Part shown: positions 42,334 to 51,220 of the stretch, piece after piece
How the letters are laid out: each line of letters starts with the position of its first letter
Numbering within the stretch: the stretch's first letter is position 1
Assembly: GCF_002029255.1 (NCBI RefSeq)
Contig: NZ_MZGT01000015.1
Location: forward strand, 21,362 to 85,361
DNA: 64,000 bases
Source of the DNA: Clostridium chromiireducens
GTDB lineage: Bacteria > Bacillota > Clostridia > Clostridiales > Clostridiaceae
Direction: 5' to 3'
Notes under the pieces: generated by a model
What the model saw: the letters and a program-made list of their open reading frames with translations, nothing else
Databases searched by the model: none
What the model was told of the DNA's origin: nothing
Position numbers and translations under genes: made by a program

Positions 42334-44328
42334 ATGAATGGTGAAATAAAAAAAAATTATGATGATTTACAAATATATCAAACTGCATTACTTAATGCAA
42401 ATGATATTATAATTCTTTTTTCAAGTGAGGGAAAGATATTAAAGGTTAATTTGAAAGCTATAAATTCTTATGGATATGAAGAAGATGAATTGCTTTCCAT
42501 GAATATATTTGAACTAAGAAATAAAGAAAAACTTGATATAGCAAATACACAGTTTGAAAAAGCTAAATTAGGTGAAATTGAGTTTGAGACTATTCACTAT
42601 AGAAAAGATGGTTCAAGCTTTCCGGTTGAAGTTAAATCAATAGGAGTAGAGATTAATAAGGGAATATTTGTTTTAAGTATAATAAGAGATATAACCAACA
42701 GAGTAAAAAATGAAGAAGAGATTAGAAAATTAGCTTCCTTAGTTGAAAATACAGATGATGCAATCATAGGAAAAGATTTAGAAGGTGTTATAACAAGTTG
42801 GAATCTAGGTGCAGAAAAAATATATGGGTATAAAAGAGAGGAAGTATTAGGTAAACATATATCAGTAATAATTCCTGAAGATAAAATTAATGATTTTTGT
42901 GAAATAATGAAAAAAATTAAAAATGGAGAAAAAATTAAAGGATTTGAATCTAAGAGAAAAAAGAAAAATGGTGAATTAATAGATGTTTCCATTACAGTTT
43001 CACCCATCTATAATTTAGCTGGAAAATTAATTGGAGCTTCTAATATTACAAGAGATGTAACAGAAAATAAAAAAGTAGAAGAAGAACTGAGAGAGAAATA
43101 TGAGGAGATATCATCTTTATATGAGGAACTTATTGCAATTGAAGAGGAGCTAAGGTCTAACTATCAGGTGTTAGAGGAAGCGAAGGGAGAGGCAGATAAG
43201 GCAAACCAAGCTAAAAGTGAATTTTTGGCTAATATCAGCCATGAAATTAGAACTCCTATGAATGGAATAATTGGAGTAATTGATTTACTTAAGGTAACTA
43301 AGCTCAATAAAAATCAGAAAGAATATTTAGAGATGCTTAGTTATTCATCTAGAGTACTATTAGGAATTTTAAATACCATATTAGATATTTCAAAAATAGA
43401 AGCTGGTAAATTTGAACTTGCTGTAAAACCATTCGATATAAAAAGGACTTTAAATAGAATTACTAAAGAATTATCTTTAGCTTGTAATAACAAAAATTTA
43501 GAAGCTTCTTATTACATAGACCCATATATAAATTATAATTTGATAGGAGATGAGATTAGATTAAATCAAGTTTTAATAAATCTTGTTAATAATGCTATTA
43601 AATTTACTAAAAGTGGGCAAATTGTTTTTAAGGTCAAAAAAATAGAGAGCACTAATAACAAGTTAATTTTGGAATTTTCAGTACAAGATACCGGTATTGG
43701 AATAAAAGAAGAGTTTAAAAATGATATCTTTAAAAGATTTGTTCAGCAGGATATGACTTCTACCAAAAAGTATGATGGTACAGGATTAGGACTTGCCATT
43801 TCAAGAGATATTGCAAAGTTAATGAAGGGTGATATATGGTTTGATAGTGTTGAAAATAAGGGAAGTACTTTCTATTTTACAGCTGAATTCTTAATGGATT
43901 ATACAAAAAATTATAAAGAGACAAGTTGTGATTTACAAGATAATAAAATAATTATTAACAAGACTAAAAAAATATTAATTGTTGAAGATAATGAGATAAA
44001 TATGAAGATAGTTTGTGCAATGGTAGAAAAATTAGGATATGAATTTGAAGGTGCATATGATGGTAGAGAAGCTTTAGAGAAATTAAAAGATAATTCATTT
44101 GATTTAATCCTTATGGATATACAAATGCCAGAATTAAATGGATATGATGCAACTAAAATAATTAGGGCAAATGAGATAAAAACAATGGTGCATATTTATA
44201 TTATTGCTATGACAGCTTATTCTATGAATGGAGATAAGGAAAGATGTATCGAAATAGGAATGGACGATTATATATCTAAACCATTTGATATTGATACGCT
44301 AAAAAATACAATATTAAAATATATATAA
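42334..44328 (+). CDS. PAS-PAS hybrid sensor histidine kinase with receiver
   Basis: The 664-residue soluble protein has PAS domains (about 12-125 and 130-255) and a coiled coil (about 255-290). HisKA has H303 (ISHEIRTPMNG). HATPase_c has the normal boxes NLVNNAIKF, DTGIGI and GTGLGLAIS, and the C-terminal receiver has D595 (LMDIQMPELNG). Unlike the kinase at 36423 its G2 box is canonical. ATG 42334 lies eight bases after GGGGG; the in-frame TTG at 42319 overlaps that site. It lies 93 bases after the GGDEF-EAL gene and probably belongs to the same transcription unit, so the receiver may act on c-di-GMP enzymes. Confidence 0.93.
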   Translation: MNGEIKKNYDDLQIYQTALLNANDIIILFSSEGKILKVNLKAINSYGYEEDELLSMNIFELRNKEKLDIANTQFEKAKLGEIEFETIHYRKDGSSFPVEVKSIGVEINKGIFVLSIIRDITNRVKNEEEIRKLASLVENTDDAIIGKDLEGVITSWNLGAEKIYGYKREEVLGKHISVIIPEDKINDFCEIMKKIKNGEKIKGFESKRKKKNGELIDVSITVSPIYNLAGKLIGASNITRDVTENKKVEEELREKYEEISSLYEELIAIEEELRSNYQVLEEAKGEADKANQAKSEFLANISHEIRTPMNGIIGVIDLLKVTKLNKNQKEYLEMLSYSSRVLLGILNTILDISKIEAGKFELAVKPFDIKRTLNRITKELSLACNNKNLEASYYIDPYINYNLIGDEIRLNQVLINLVNNAIKFTKSGQIVFKVKKIESTNNKLILEFSVQDTGIGIKEEFKNDIFKRFVQQDMTSTKKYDGTGLGLAISRDIAKLMKGDIWFDSVENKGSTFYFTAEFLMDYTKNYKETSCDLQDNKIIINKTKKILIVEDNEINMKIVCAMVEKLGYEFEGAYDGREALEKLKDNSFDLILMDIQMPELNGYDATKIIRANEIKTMVHIYIIAMTAYSMNGDKERCIEIGMDDYISKPFDIDTLKNTILKYI

Positions 44329-44395
44329 TATTAGCAATCGATGAAAATAAGAAATTACTCATGCGAAATGCTATAGAGTTACAGGAGGTGTTATA

Positions 44396-44842
44396 ATGAC
44401 TAAACATCATCTTTTATGGTTAGAAAACTATTTGAAAGAAACATATCAGACATCAATACTAGAGAATTTTCTTAATCTTCAAATTGATGAAATTTCGGAG
44501 GGAAAGGTTAAATATAAAACAAAAATTATTGATAAATATTGTAATATATATGGTTATGTACATGGGGGCACATTGGCTTCAATTGCAGACGTGGTAATGG
44601 GAGTTTCATGTGTAACTTTAGGAAAACGTATAGTAACTACAGATTTGAGTATAAGTTATATAAAAAATGTACGTGAAGGAAATATAATTACAGCTGTTGG
44701 AGAAGTGATTAGTGATGGAAATAATATAATGAGAGCTGTATGCAAAATTTTTGATGAGAGCCAGGAGCTGCTTGTTCAAGCACAAGCTTCTTATTTTGTT
44801 ATTGGAAGCTTTGATAATATTGATTATCCAAATTCAAAATAA
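44396..44842 (+). CDS. PaaI-type hotdog-fold thioesterase
   Basis: The 148-residue protein has the hotdog fold of PaaI/YbgC-type acyl-CoA thioesterases, with GYVHGGTLASIADVVMG (about 53-69) as the active-site helix and TTDLSISYIKNV on the next strand. The usual H-G-G is present; the catalytic acid is probably the Asp of IADV. It hydrolyses acyl- or aryl-CoA esters; the substrate is unknown. AGGAGG precedes the ATG. It may be the last gene of the signalling operon, since the gap to the kinase is 67 bases. Confidence 0.85.
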   Translation: MTKHHLLWLENYLKETYQTSILENFLNLQIDEISEGKVKYKTKIIDKYCNIYGYVHGGTLASIADVVMGVSCVTLGKRIVTTDLSISYIKNVREGNIITAVGEVISDGNNIMRAVCKIFDESQELLVQAQASYFVIGSFDNIDYPNSK

Positions 44843-44929
44843 TTACTCATACTGAGTTGCAGGTTTTACACTTATTACTTCATATTTAGATTAATTTAAA
44901 TATTTTTGATTTCATTCAATGGTTATAAT

Positions 44930-44973
44930 TGCTTTTATAGTTTGGAATTGTGGTATGAAAAACTATAAAAGCA
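44930..44973. repeat. 14-bp perfect inverted repeat
   Basis: TGCTTTTATAGTTT (44930-44943) pairs exactly with AAACTATAAAAGCA (44960-44973) around 16 bases. No T-run follows, so it is not a clear terminator of the thioesterase gene. Confidence 0.6.
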
Positions 44974-45014
44974 CATTTAAAAGATGTATTAATAAGTTTT
45001 AAAACACATAATAC

Positions 45015-45068
45015 TTCAGAGGATTTGGAGAACCAAGTGAAATGGACGAAAATTTTTGTGGCTCTGAA
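45015..45068 (+). ncRNA. Candidate structured RNA (three-way junction)
   Basis: TTCAGAG (45015-45021) pairs with CTCTGAA (45062-45068). Inside are a short hairpin TTGG-AGAA-CCAA (45025-45036) and a second hairpin around ACGAAAATTTTTGT (45046-45059). Three stems around a junction with purine-rich linkers (GTGAAATGG) recall a riboswitch or ribozyme core, but it matches no class that I know. The following gene is a 55-codon frame at 45281. Confidence 0.3.
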
Positions 45069-45280
45069 TGAAGAAAACGTTTATAGTTGACAAATAAATG
45101 ACATAAATTAATGCTAATATATTTATTATAGGAGTAATCGTTATCAGTTATTTACCCCAAAAGATTAATCTTTTGAATGTTATAATGATATTGTTTACAA
45201 ATTTAAGAAAAAATTAATTAATTCATCAGAAAAATCATAAGAAATTAATAATATTATATAGGTAAAGGGGGGATGACTTA

Positions 45281-45448
45281 ATGGGAAATATAATGAAAAT
45301 AAACATGTATGCAGAAGTGAAAAGAAAAAAAGACGCAAAGATTGAGCTTAAAACTATCGAAAAAGTTATCTTAGAATATAACATCTGGATAAAGAAAGAT
45401 AACAGAGAGGATAAAATGGAGAATTATGAAAGATTCATACAAGCGTAG
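45281..45448 (+). CDS. Small basic hypothetical protein, 55 residues
   Basis: ATG 45281 lies behind AGGGGGG and gives a 55-residue Lys/Glu-rich, probably helical protein (KRKKDAKIELKTIEKVIL in the middle). It has no hydrophobic segment. The good ribosome binding site favours a real small gene. No family is recognised. Confidence 0.5.
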   Translation: MGNIMKINMYAEVKRKKDAKIELKTIEKVILEYNIWIKKDNREDKMENYERFIQA

Positions 45449-45641
45449 TTACTTTTAAAGGTAGATTAAGTAGAGATACTTTATTTACCTTATTTTTTTG
45501 ACTTGAATAATTATTCTTAGTGAGATATAAATTAATATAAAATTTACGATATAATACCAAAAATTGAAGTTTTATAGAAAATATGGTATTATATTAAATA
45601 CAATTACTTAAATGGGAATATGAAATTGAGGAGGGAATTTA

Positions 45642-46283
45642 ATGATTAATAGAGCAGAATTGAAAAGACATGCTAGGAATCAGCTAAAAGGAAGATGGGG
45701 AATAGCTATTGGTGCAATTATAGCTGTGTTTTTAATACAAATGTTATTTAATTTTATTACAAGGATTTTTGAGGATAATAATAATGCATTAGCTATCGTT
45801 TTAGCTATAATATCAATGATAGTTAGTACTGTAATGAGTATTGGGATGTGTAGATTTTCATTAAATTATGCTTATGAGGATAGAGATCCAGAATTCGCAG
45901 ATATATTTTCAGGATTTAGAGTTATATTAAAAGCAATAGGATTATTTTTTTTGTTAGGAATAATAATATTGATAGGGACTATTTTATTAATAATACCGGG
46001 TATTATATTTAGTTATATGTTTTCACAATCTTATTATATATTAGCTGATGATAATAGTAAGTCTGTTATTCAATGTCTAAAAGAAAGTGCTGGAATGATG
46101 AAAGGATATAAATTCAAATATTTTGTGCTTTTACTTAGTTTTTTAGGGTGGATAATATTAGGGATTATTACATTAGGTATAGGTTTATTATGGGTGGTTC
46201 CATACATGAATGTAACAACGGCATCTTTTTATTTAACTGTTAAGAATAACTACTACCAATCTAATAGTTGGTTAAATGAATAA
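45642..46283 (+). CDS. DUF975-family membrane protein
   Basis: The 213-residue membrane protein has the DUF975 N-terminal signature INRAELKRHARNQLKGRWGIAIGA and four to five helices, with a conserved RFSLNYAYEDRDPEFADIFSGF loop (about 72-93). The function of the family is unknown. GAGGAGGG precedes the ATG. It is a single gene followed by a good terminator. Confidence 0.9.
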   Translation: MINRAELKRHARNQLKGRWGIAIGAIIAVFLIQMLFNFITRIFEDNNNALAIVLAIISMIVSTVMSIGMCRFSLNYAYEDRDPEFADIFSGFRVILKAIGLFFLLGIIILIGTILLIIPGIIFSYMFSQSYYILADDNSKSVIQCLKESAGMMKGYKFKYFVLLLSFLGWIILGIITLGIGLLWVVPYMNVTTASFYLTVKNNYYQSNSWLNE

Positions 46284-46446
46284 AATTGTATTATTTATTG
46301 AGTAAAAGATTACAAATAATAATAATTATTGATTATAATTATTATTAATGATAAAATTACATTAATATGTATTATATTACAATTGGAAGCTGTGAAGAAT
46401 TCGTTTATTTGGGCATATTAAGAATTTGGAGCTAGTTGTGCAACCG

Positions 46447-46493
46447 GCCAATTAAAACTGATTAACAAAATGATTAGTTTTAGTTGGCTTTTT
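46447..46493 (+). terminator. Terminator after DUF975 gene
   Basis: GCCAATTAAAACTGATT pairs with ATTAGTTTTAGTTGGC (one bulge), followed by five T. Confidence 0.8.
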
Positions 46494-46563
46494 ATATTTG
46501 TAAAAGAACGTTTATAAAAAAATGTATGAATGATAAAAAATTACTAGAATAGGAGGAGTATAC

Positions 46564-47778
46564 ATGGATATTTTTGTGGCAAGGCAACCTATATTTAATT
46601 GTAGTAATGAAGTGGTTGCATATGAGCTTTTATTTAGAAATGGGCAGAATAATTTTTATGATAATACCAATGGGGATGAGGCAACACGAAATGTTATAGC
46701 GAATTCATTTTATGCTTTCGATTTTAAGAGTGTAACTGACAATAGGAAGGCATTTATAAATTTTACTGAAGAATTAATAAAAGAAGAAATAGCAACCATA
46801 CTTCCAAGTGATTATGTTGTGATTGAAATTTTAGAAAATATAGAGCCGACTGATGAGGTTATAAACGCATGCAAAAAGCTTAAGAATAAAGGATTTACAC
46901 TAGCCTTAGATGATTTCGTATTTGATAAAAAATATATGAAACTAATAGAAATGGCTGATATTATAAAAATAGATTTTAAAATTACAAAGGGATATGAAAG
47001 AAAGAAGATATTGGAATTAAAAAAGGTAAATAATAAGATAAAGTTTTTGGCTGAAAAAGTTGAAAATAAAGAAGAGTATGATGAAGCTTTAGGGTTAGGA
47101 TACTCGTACTTTCAAGGATATTATTTTAGTAAGCCGATAGTGTTATCAACAAAAGATATTCCGACTAACAAAGATACAGCATTGAAGATTTTAAAGTTAA
47201 TAAATAAAGAAGACTTTGAGTTTAATCATTTAGAAGATTTAATAATGAAAGACGTAGGGATATCTTATAAACTTATTAAATTGATTAATTCATCAGCTTT
47301 TTTTATGAAAAATAAAGTGACTTCTATAAAATATGCTATATCATTATTAGGAAGAAAAGAAATTGTAAAATGGTTATATGTAGTTTTATTAAATGATTTA
47401 AAGGAAAACAATACTAACGAATTATTAAAAGTTTCCCTTCAAAGAGCAAAAATGTGTGAAGCTATAAGCAATATGAGTGGGTATAATGAAAGAAGTTATT
47501 CGGCATATATGGTTGGTTTATTCTCAGTTATGGATGCAATTTTAGGCTGTCCAATTGAAGTCATTCTAAAGGAATTATTTCTATCTGATGAGATCAAAGA
47601 AGGTCTAATTGAAGAGGCAAACTCGTTAAATAAAATACTAAAGCTAGCTATTTATTATGAGAGGGGTCAATGGGAAAAGGTTACAATTTGCGCAGAAGAG
47701 ATGCAAATTGATATAAACAAACTTGCGGGTGCATATTTAGAATCAGTAAAATGGACAGATGAAACATTACGTACATAG
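46564..47778 (+). CDS. Degenerate EAL-HDOD signalling protein (YuxH-like)
   Basis: The 404-residue soluble protein has an N-terminal EAL-like domain (about 1-200) and a C-terminal HDOD domain (about 200-400). The EAL motifs are degraded: EAL reads ELL (VAYELLFR), DDFG reads DDFV, and AEGVE reads AEKVE. Catalysis is therefore unlikely, and it may bind c-di-GMP or only partner proteins. The HDOD part has the typical LIKLINSSAFFMKNKVTSIKYAISLLGRKEI. GGAGGAG precedes the ATG. It completes the c-di-GMP block that begins at 39375. Confidence 0.9.
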   Translation: MDIFVARQPIFNCSNEVVAYELLFRNGQNNFYDNTNGDEATRNVIANSFYAFDFKSVTDNRKAFINFTEELIKEEIATILPSDYVVIEILENIEPTDEVINACKKLKNKGFTLALDDFVFDKKYMKLIEMADIIKIDFKITKGYERKKILELKKVNNKIKFLAEKVENKEEYDEALGLGYSYFQGYYFSKPIVLSTKDIPTNKDTALKILKLINKEDFEFNHLEDLIMKDVGISYKLIKLINSSAFFMKNKVTSIKYAISLLGRKEIVKWLYVVLLNDLKENNTNELLKVSLQRAKMCEAISNMSGYNERSYSAYMVGLFSVMDAILGCPIEVILKELFLSDEIKEGLIEEANSLNKILKLAIYYERGQWEKVTICAEEMQIDINKLAGAYLESVKWTDETLRT

Positions 47779-47919
47779 TATTATTAATTTATTTAATTCA
47801 TAAAAAAATAATTTTATACGAATTATGTAGATGGGGAATCAACATATATTTTACTAAGTATCATTGCATAAGAATTAGAATGATATTACAATAATGTGTA
47901 TATGAAAGGAGTAAGAGAT

Positions 47920-48018
47920 ATGTTAAAAGTTTTAAGTATCCTAAAGTATTTAGCGTTAGTTGTAGTATTTACTATTTTGATTTATACATTTATATATTAT
48001 TCTGTAATTAAAATATGA
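47920..48018 (+). CDS. Very small membrane peptide, 32 residues
   Basis: ATG 47920 lies behind AAAGGAG and encodes a 32-residue peptide that is almost one hydrophobic helix (LALVVVFTILIYTFIYYSVI) with a basic start and end. It resembles the small membrane peptides of bacteria, including type I toxins and transporter subunits. No antisense RNA was identified. The next hairpin lies 124 bases after the stop. Confidence 0.5.
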   Translation: MLKVLSILKYLALVVVFTILIYTFIYYSVIKI

Positions 48019-48141
48019 ACATAAGTTATTTTAAATAGTGGATTTCGATTAAGGTATTCTTATAAAATTGATAAATTAAAAGACAGAGTATATGTGAAGA
48101 TCATCTGGGAGCGTGAAATAATTATATAGTTATATAAGGAA

Positions 48142-48183
48142 AGAGATAGTATTTGGGAAAGTGCAATAAATACTATCTCTTTG
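48142..48183 (+). terminator. Terminator after small membrane peptide gene
   Basis: AGAGATAGTATT and AATACTATCTCT form a 12-bp perfect stem with a 15-base loop and a short T-rich tail. Confidence 0.75.
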
Positions 48184-48273
48184 TTTGGTTATCATGTCAT
48201 CATTATAATGATTGACAACTTTAATAAAATTTATTCCAATTTTATTAATTTCTCGAAGCTAAAGTTAATCTTT

Positions 48274-48309
48274 AAAGGTTCAGAACTAAATCTGTAACCT
48301 TTATTTTTT
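48274..48309 (+). terminator. Second hairpin terminator
   Basis: AAAGGTTCAGA pairs with TCTGTAACCTTT (one bulge), followed by ATTTTTTC. It lies before the gene at 48402 with no gene of its own, so it may be a leader terminator. Confidence 0.6.
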
Positions 48310-48401
48310 CTTAATAATATATTAAAAGAGAGTTTGTATTTTTGACAATAAATTGTCAAGAATTAGTAATAATATATTCTTTAGTAAGGAGAGTTGATAT
48401 T

Positions 48402-48662
48402 ATGGAAAAAGAAAATGATAGGTTAGAAATAAAAGATTCGGTTTCAATTGAGGATAAACAAATACTAAGAAAAGCACTAGATGGTATAAATGGATGGAAC
48501 TTTAATCCAGTAGCAGTAGTCACTAATGGTGTTGAGGAATATTACTTTATATGTAAAGTTAGATCAGTAATAGAAAATTTACAAATGGAAATGGCTAAGG
48601 TATACATAAAGGTTCAAAAAGACAATGAGCCAAGACTATTAGCTATAGAAGAAATTAATTGA
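48402..48662 (+). CDS. Small hypothetical protein
   Basis: An 86-residue acidic soluble protein with a central GINGWNFNPVAVVTNGVEEYYFICK beta-like stretch (about 29-53). ATG 48402 lies behind AAGGAGAG; the TTG/ATG frame further upstream (48342) has no site. No family is recognised. The preceding and following hairpins suggest a single-gene unit. Confidence 0.6.
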   Translation: MEKENDRLEIKDSVSIEDKQILRKALDGINGWNFNPVAVVTNGVEEYYFICKVRSVIENLQMEMAKVYIKVQKDNEPRLLAIEEIN

Positions 48663-48755
48663 ATTGGATCATGAAATAAAGGCGATTTATTAGAGGAGAA
48701 AAGAGGAGAGGAATAAATAAGAAAAAATGAGAAAATTAAATAAAGATTTTTAAAG

Positions 48756-48790
48756 ACAGTAGTATAGGGGGATATAACTACTGTTTTTTT
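48756..48790 (+). terminator. Terminator after 48402-48662 gene
   Basis: CAGTAGT pairs with ACTACTG around a purine-rich loop, followed by seven T. Confidence 0.8.
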
Positions 48791-48935
48791 ATTTTGTAAT
48801 TATTTGTAAAGACAAAATTACTTATAATGTCATTAATTTAAATTTTGAAGTCTAGGCATAATCAGTTGTGAAATAACAATGTATCTTATTTCAATTGATT
48901 ACATTTAAGCCTTTGTTTCATGTTTGAGGTTCTCA

Positions 48936-49643
48936 TTAAAACAATATAGGCATATTTGTATTTAGAATATCAATCAACTTTTTATTTAGTAAAGGCTCTG
49001 TTAGTGCATTATCACAAGTAAATTTAAGTTTGTCCAAACTCATAGATATTTCTTCTTCTATAAACTCTTCATAGTCAGACCAACCAATAGAGTCTTTTAT
49101 AAAATCAAATAAATCAGATGGGTTATCAAATATCTTTAAGAATAATCTTTGATCACAATCATTATCCCATTCATTATTAAATTTTTCGCAGAAAGATTTC
49201 AAGCCTAGGTTTAGCAGCGTTTCATCAAATAACCACAGGCTATTTAGAAAAGAATATGAGTTATTCATTGATTTAACTAAACTTATATTAAGATTTTCAT
49301 CATATTTTCTGACTTCTTTCACAACATTTTCATATGAGGTTAATGGGATATAAAACCCTTCAGATTTACGATCAAACCAAGTGAAAAAAGCCGTAGTAAG
49401 AAAAACATGTTGTAAAAATCCTAAGAGTTTATAAGCAGTAGGATAGACAACAAAACCATAGTGAAAAACTTTCTTTTCATAATCAAGTATTCCTGTATAA
49501 ACTATTTTAGAATCTTTAGTTATATTTTTGTTCTCAAAGTAGCCTTCCCATAAATTAGTACCATCTATAATTTTATGTTCCCAAAAATAATAATGTTTGT
49601 ATGGATTAGTACATCTACTTTTAGGTTTTATATCAATCTTCAA
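48936..49643 (-). CDS. Hypothetical soluble protein
   Basis: This 235-residue protein is rich in aromatic residues (WEHKIIDGTNLWEGYFENKN, LQHVFLTTAFFTWFDRKSEGFY) and has an acidic helical C-terminal third. I start at TTG 49643, ten bases after GGGAGG; the upstream TTG (49700) has no site. No motif or family is recognised. It lies directly downstream of the S4-like gene on the same strand and could be co-transcribed with it. Confidence 0.6.
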   Translation of the reverse strand: MKIDIKPKSRCTNPYKHYYFWEHKIIDGTNLWEGYFENKNITKDSKIVYTGILDYEKKVFHYGFVVYPTAYKLLGFLQHVFLTTAFFTWFDRKSEGFYIPLTSYENVVKEVRKYDENLNISLVKSMNNSYSFLNSLWLFDETLLNLGLKSFCEKFNNEWDNDCDQRLFLKIFDNPSDLFDFIKDSIGWSDYEEFIEEEISMSLDKLKFTCDNALTEPLLNKKLIDILNTNMPILF

Positions 49644-49738
49644 ATTTATAATACCTCCCTTTAAACCTTTTGTTAAATAAAGGATAACTAAATATCCCAA
49701 AAATAAATACTTAGTTACCTTTATTTTAAGATGCCCTA

Positions 49739-50338
49739 TTAGCTTAATTTTGAATAGAATTCTACAACTAATGAATCATTAATTTCGATTGGAACTTCAT
49801 GTCTTAGAGGGTATCTTAAAAGAGTACCTGAGAATTCACTTTCGTTTTTATCTACGTATGAATAGGTATTTAAAATATTTGATAAGAAATTATTTTTAAA
49901 AGTTTCATTTTTTTGTGATTTCTCTCTCAATGAAACTATATCTCCTATATTGACATTAAACGATGGAATATTTACCTTACTGCCATTTACTAAGAAATGT
50001 CCATGTACCACCATCTGACGTGCTTGAGCCACAGAATTTGCAAAACCTAATCTATATACTATATTATCAAGTCTGCATTCTAATCTTTTGATTAAAGAAT
50101 ATCCTGTTTGCTCCTTATCCCTAAGAGCTTTTTTAACGTAAATTGAGAATTGTTTTTCCATTACCCCATAGTAAGCTCTTAATCGTTGTTTTTCTAATAA
50201 TTGTACACCATAAGCAGAAAGCTTTTTGGCATCTCTAGCGCTGCCATTATTAGCTCTTTTCATTGCATTAGGGTGACCTATTACATTAAGTCCTAAACGT
50301 CTGCATAATTTAAATCTTGGTGTTCTCATTTTTGCCAT
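49739..50338 (-). CDS. rpsD: Ribosomal protein S4 paralogue (cysteine-poor type)
   Basis: The 199-residue protein is a full-length S4: N-terminal [19 protein letters not shown], central helices [27 protein letters not shown] and the S4 RNA-binding domain [31 protein letters not shown]. Only one cysteine remains in the N-terminal region, where zinc-binding S4 has four. It is therefore the zinc-free type, and because it stands outside any ribosomal operon it is probably a second copy used under zinc limitation or another special state. The start is ATG 50338 (MAKMRTP); upstream in-frame sequence is not S4-like. GGAGAT precedes it at a rather long distance. Confidence 0.9.
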   Translation of the reverse strand: MAKMRTPRFKLCRRLGLNVIGHPNAMKRANNGSARDAKKLSAYGVQLLEKQRLRAYYGVMEKQFSIYVKKALRDKEQTGYSLIKRLECRLDNIVYRLGFANSVAQARQMVVHGHFLVNGSKVNIPSFNVNIGDIVSLREKSQKNETFKNNFLSNILNTYSYVDKNESEFSGTLLRYPLRHEVPIEINDSLVVEFYSKLS

Positions 50339-50594
50339 AATAATTATCATCTCCATATAGAAATTTGCCGCGATAAAATTAAGCCTAAAAATAATATAGC
50401 ACATGATAAGGTGGTTGTAAATGAAAATAATTATCAATTGGGAGAGGGCGAATGAAATTTTAATCAATCAAAATGGTAGACTTATAACTAAAACTGCGAA
50501 GAATAAGCGAAATATTAAAAATAGATAAACTATATTATCAACATGATTCAATTTATTATTCTCTTTGGCTATTGCTATATTAGATCCTAATGAA

Positions 50595-51194
50595 TTATAA
50601 ATGTATTACAATTTCAATACCTGTTTTATTTTCAATTAGAGGTATAAAACGCTCCTTAAAAATCAAATCAACGCCTGAAAAGTCGTCGAGTAGTGGTGGG
50701 GAAACTGTAAAATTATAATGAAAATGCCCATCGCCACCGGCTCCACTTATCATACTACAATTATAGTATTCATTTATAAAAAGCTCAAAAGTGGTATGAG
50801 TTAATTTGTTATCTAATAAATCATTTGTATTATCCCAATCTTTATTGAAAATTACGACACTTGCGTTTGAATATTGACGAATAGAAATTACAGAATAAAT
50901 CTGATTATTTATTTCTATTGACTTTAATACTGGTAAGTTTAATCTAAAACCACTTGGTTCGACGATAGGTCGATATACTTCTTCATTCCACAATGTTCCA
51001 AATACTGATTTTAATTGATCTTCATATAAAGTAAATTTTTCTGCCCAATTAGTTATATACTCAAAGGGAGGATAACCAGGATTATTATCTGATATTTCTT
51101 TACGTTGTTTGATTAATTCACAAATTTTTTCATCTATTTTAGTAACACGTTCATCGTAATGAGTAGTTGGTCTATTAAATGGTATTCTTTTCAT
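50595..51194 (-). CDS. Hypothetical protein
   Basis: This 199-residue soluble protein has an N-terminal helical part (DERVTKIDEKICELIKQRKEI) and a beta-rich remainder with a GGDGHFHYNFTVSPPLLDDF segment (about 154-173) containing closely spaced His. Metal binding is possible but unproven. GGAGAG precedes the ATG. It lies 26 bases after the alpha/beta hydrolase gene and is probably in the same operon. I do not recognise the family. Confidence 0.6.
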   Translation of the reverse strand: MKRIPFNRPTTHYDERVTKIDEKICELIKQRKEISDNNPGYPPFEYITNWAEKFTLYEDQLKSVFGTLWNEEVYRPIVEPSGFRLNLPVLKSIEINNQIYSVISIRQYSNASVVIFNKDWDNTNDLLDNKLTHTTFELFINEYYNCSMISGAGGDGHFHYNFTVSPPLLDDFSGVDLIFKERFIPLIENKTGIEIVIHL

Positions 51195-51220
51195 AATTAT
51201 TCTCTCCTATGTATTTTATT

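Larger units (their letters stand above)
44843..45280. other. 438-base intergenic region with two RNA-like folds
   Basis: No clear gene is present. A 14-bp perfect hairpin (44930-44973) and a three-way junction-like fold (45015-45068) follow each other. Both are listed separately. Confidence 0.5.
47779..48401. other. Intergenic region with a very small gene and two hairpins
   Basis: It includes the 32-codon membrane peptide gene (47920-48018) and two terminators (48142-48183 and 48274-48309), all listed separately. Otherwise there is AT-rich spacer. Confidence 0.5.
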
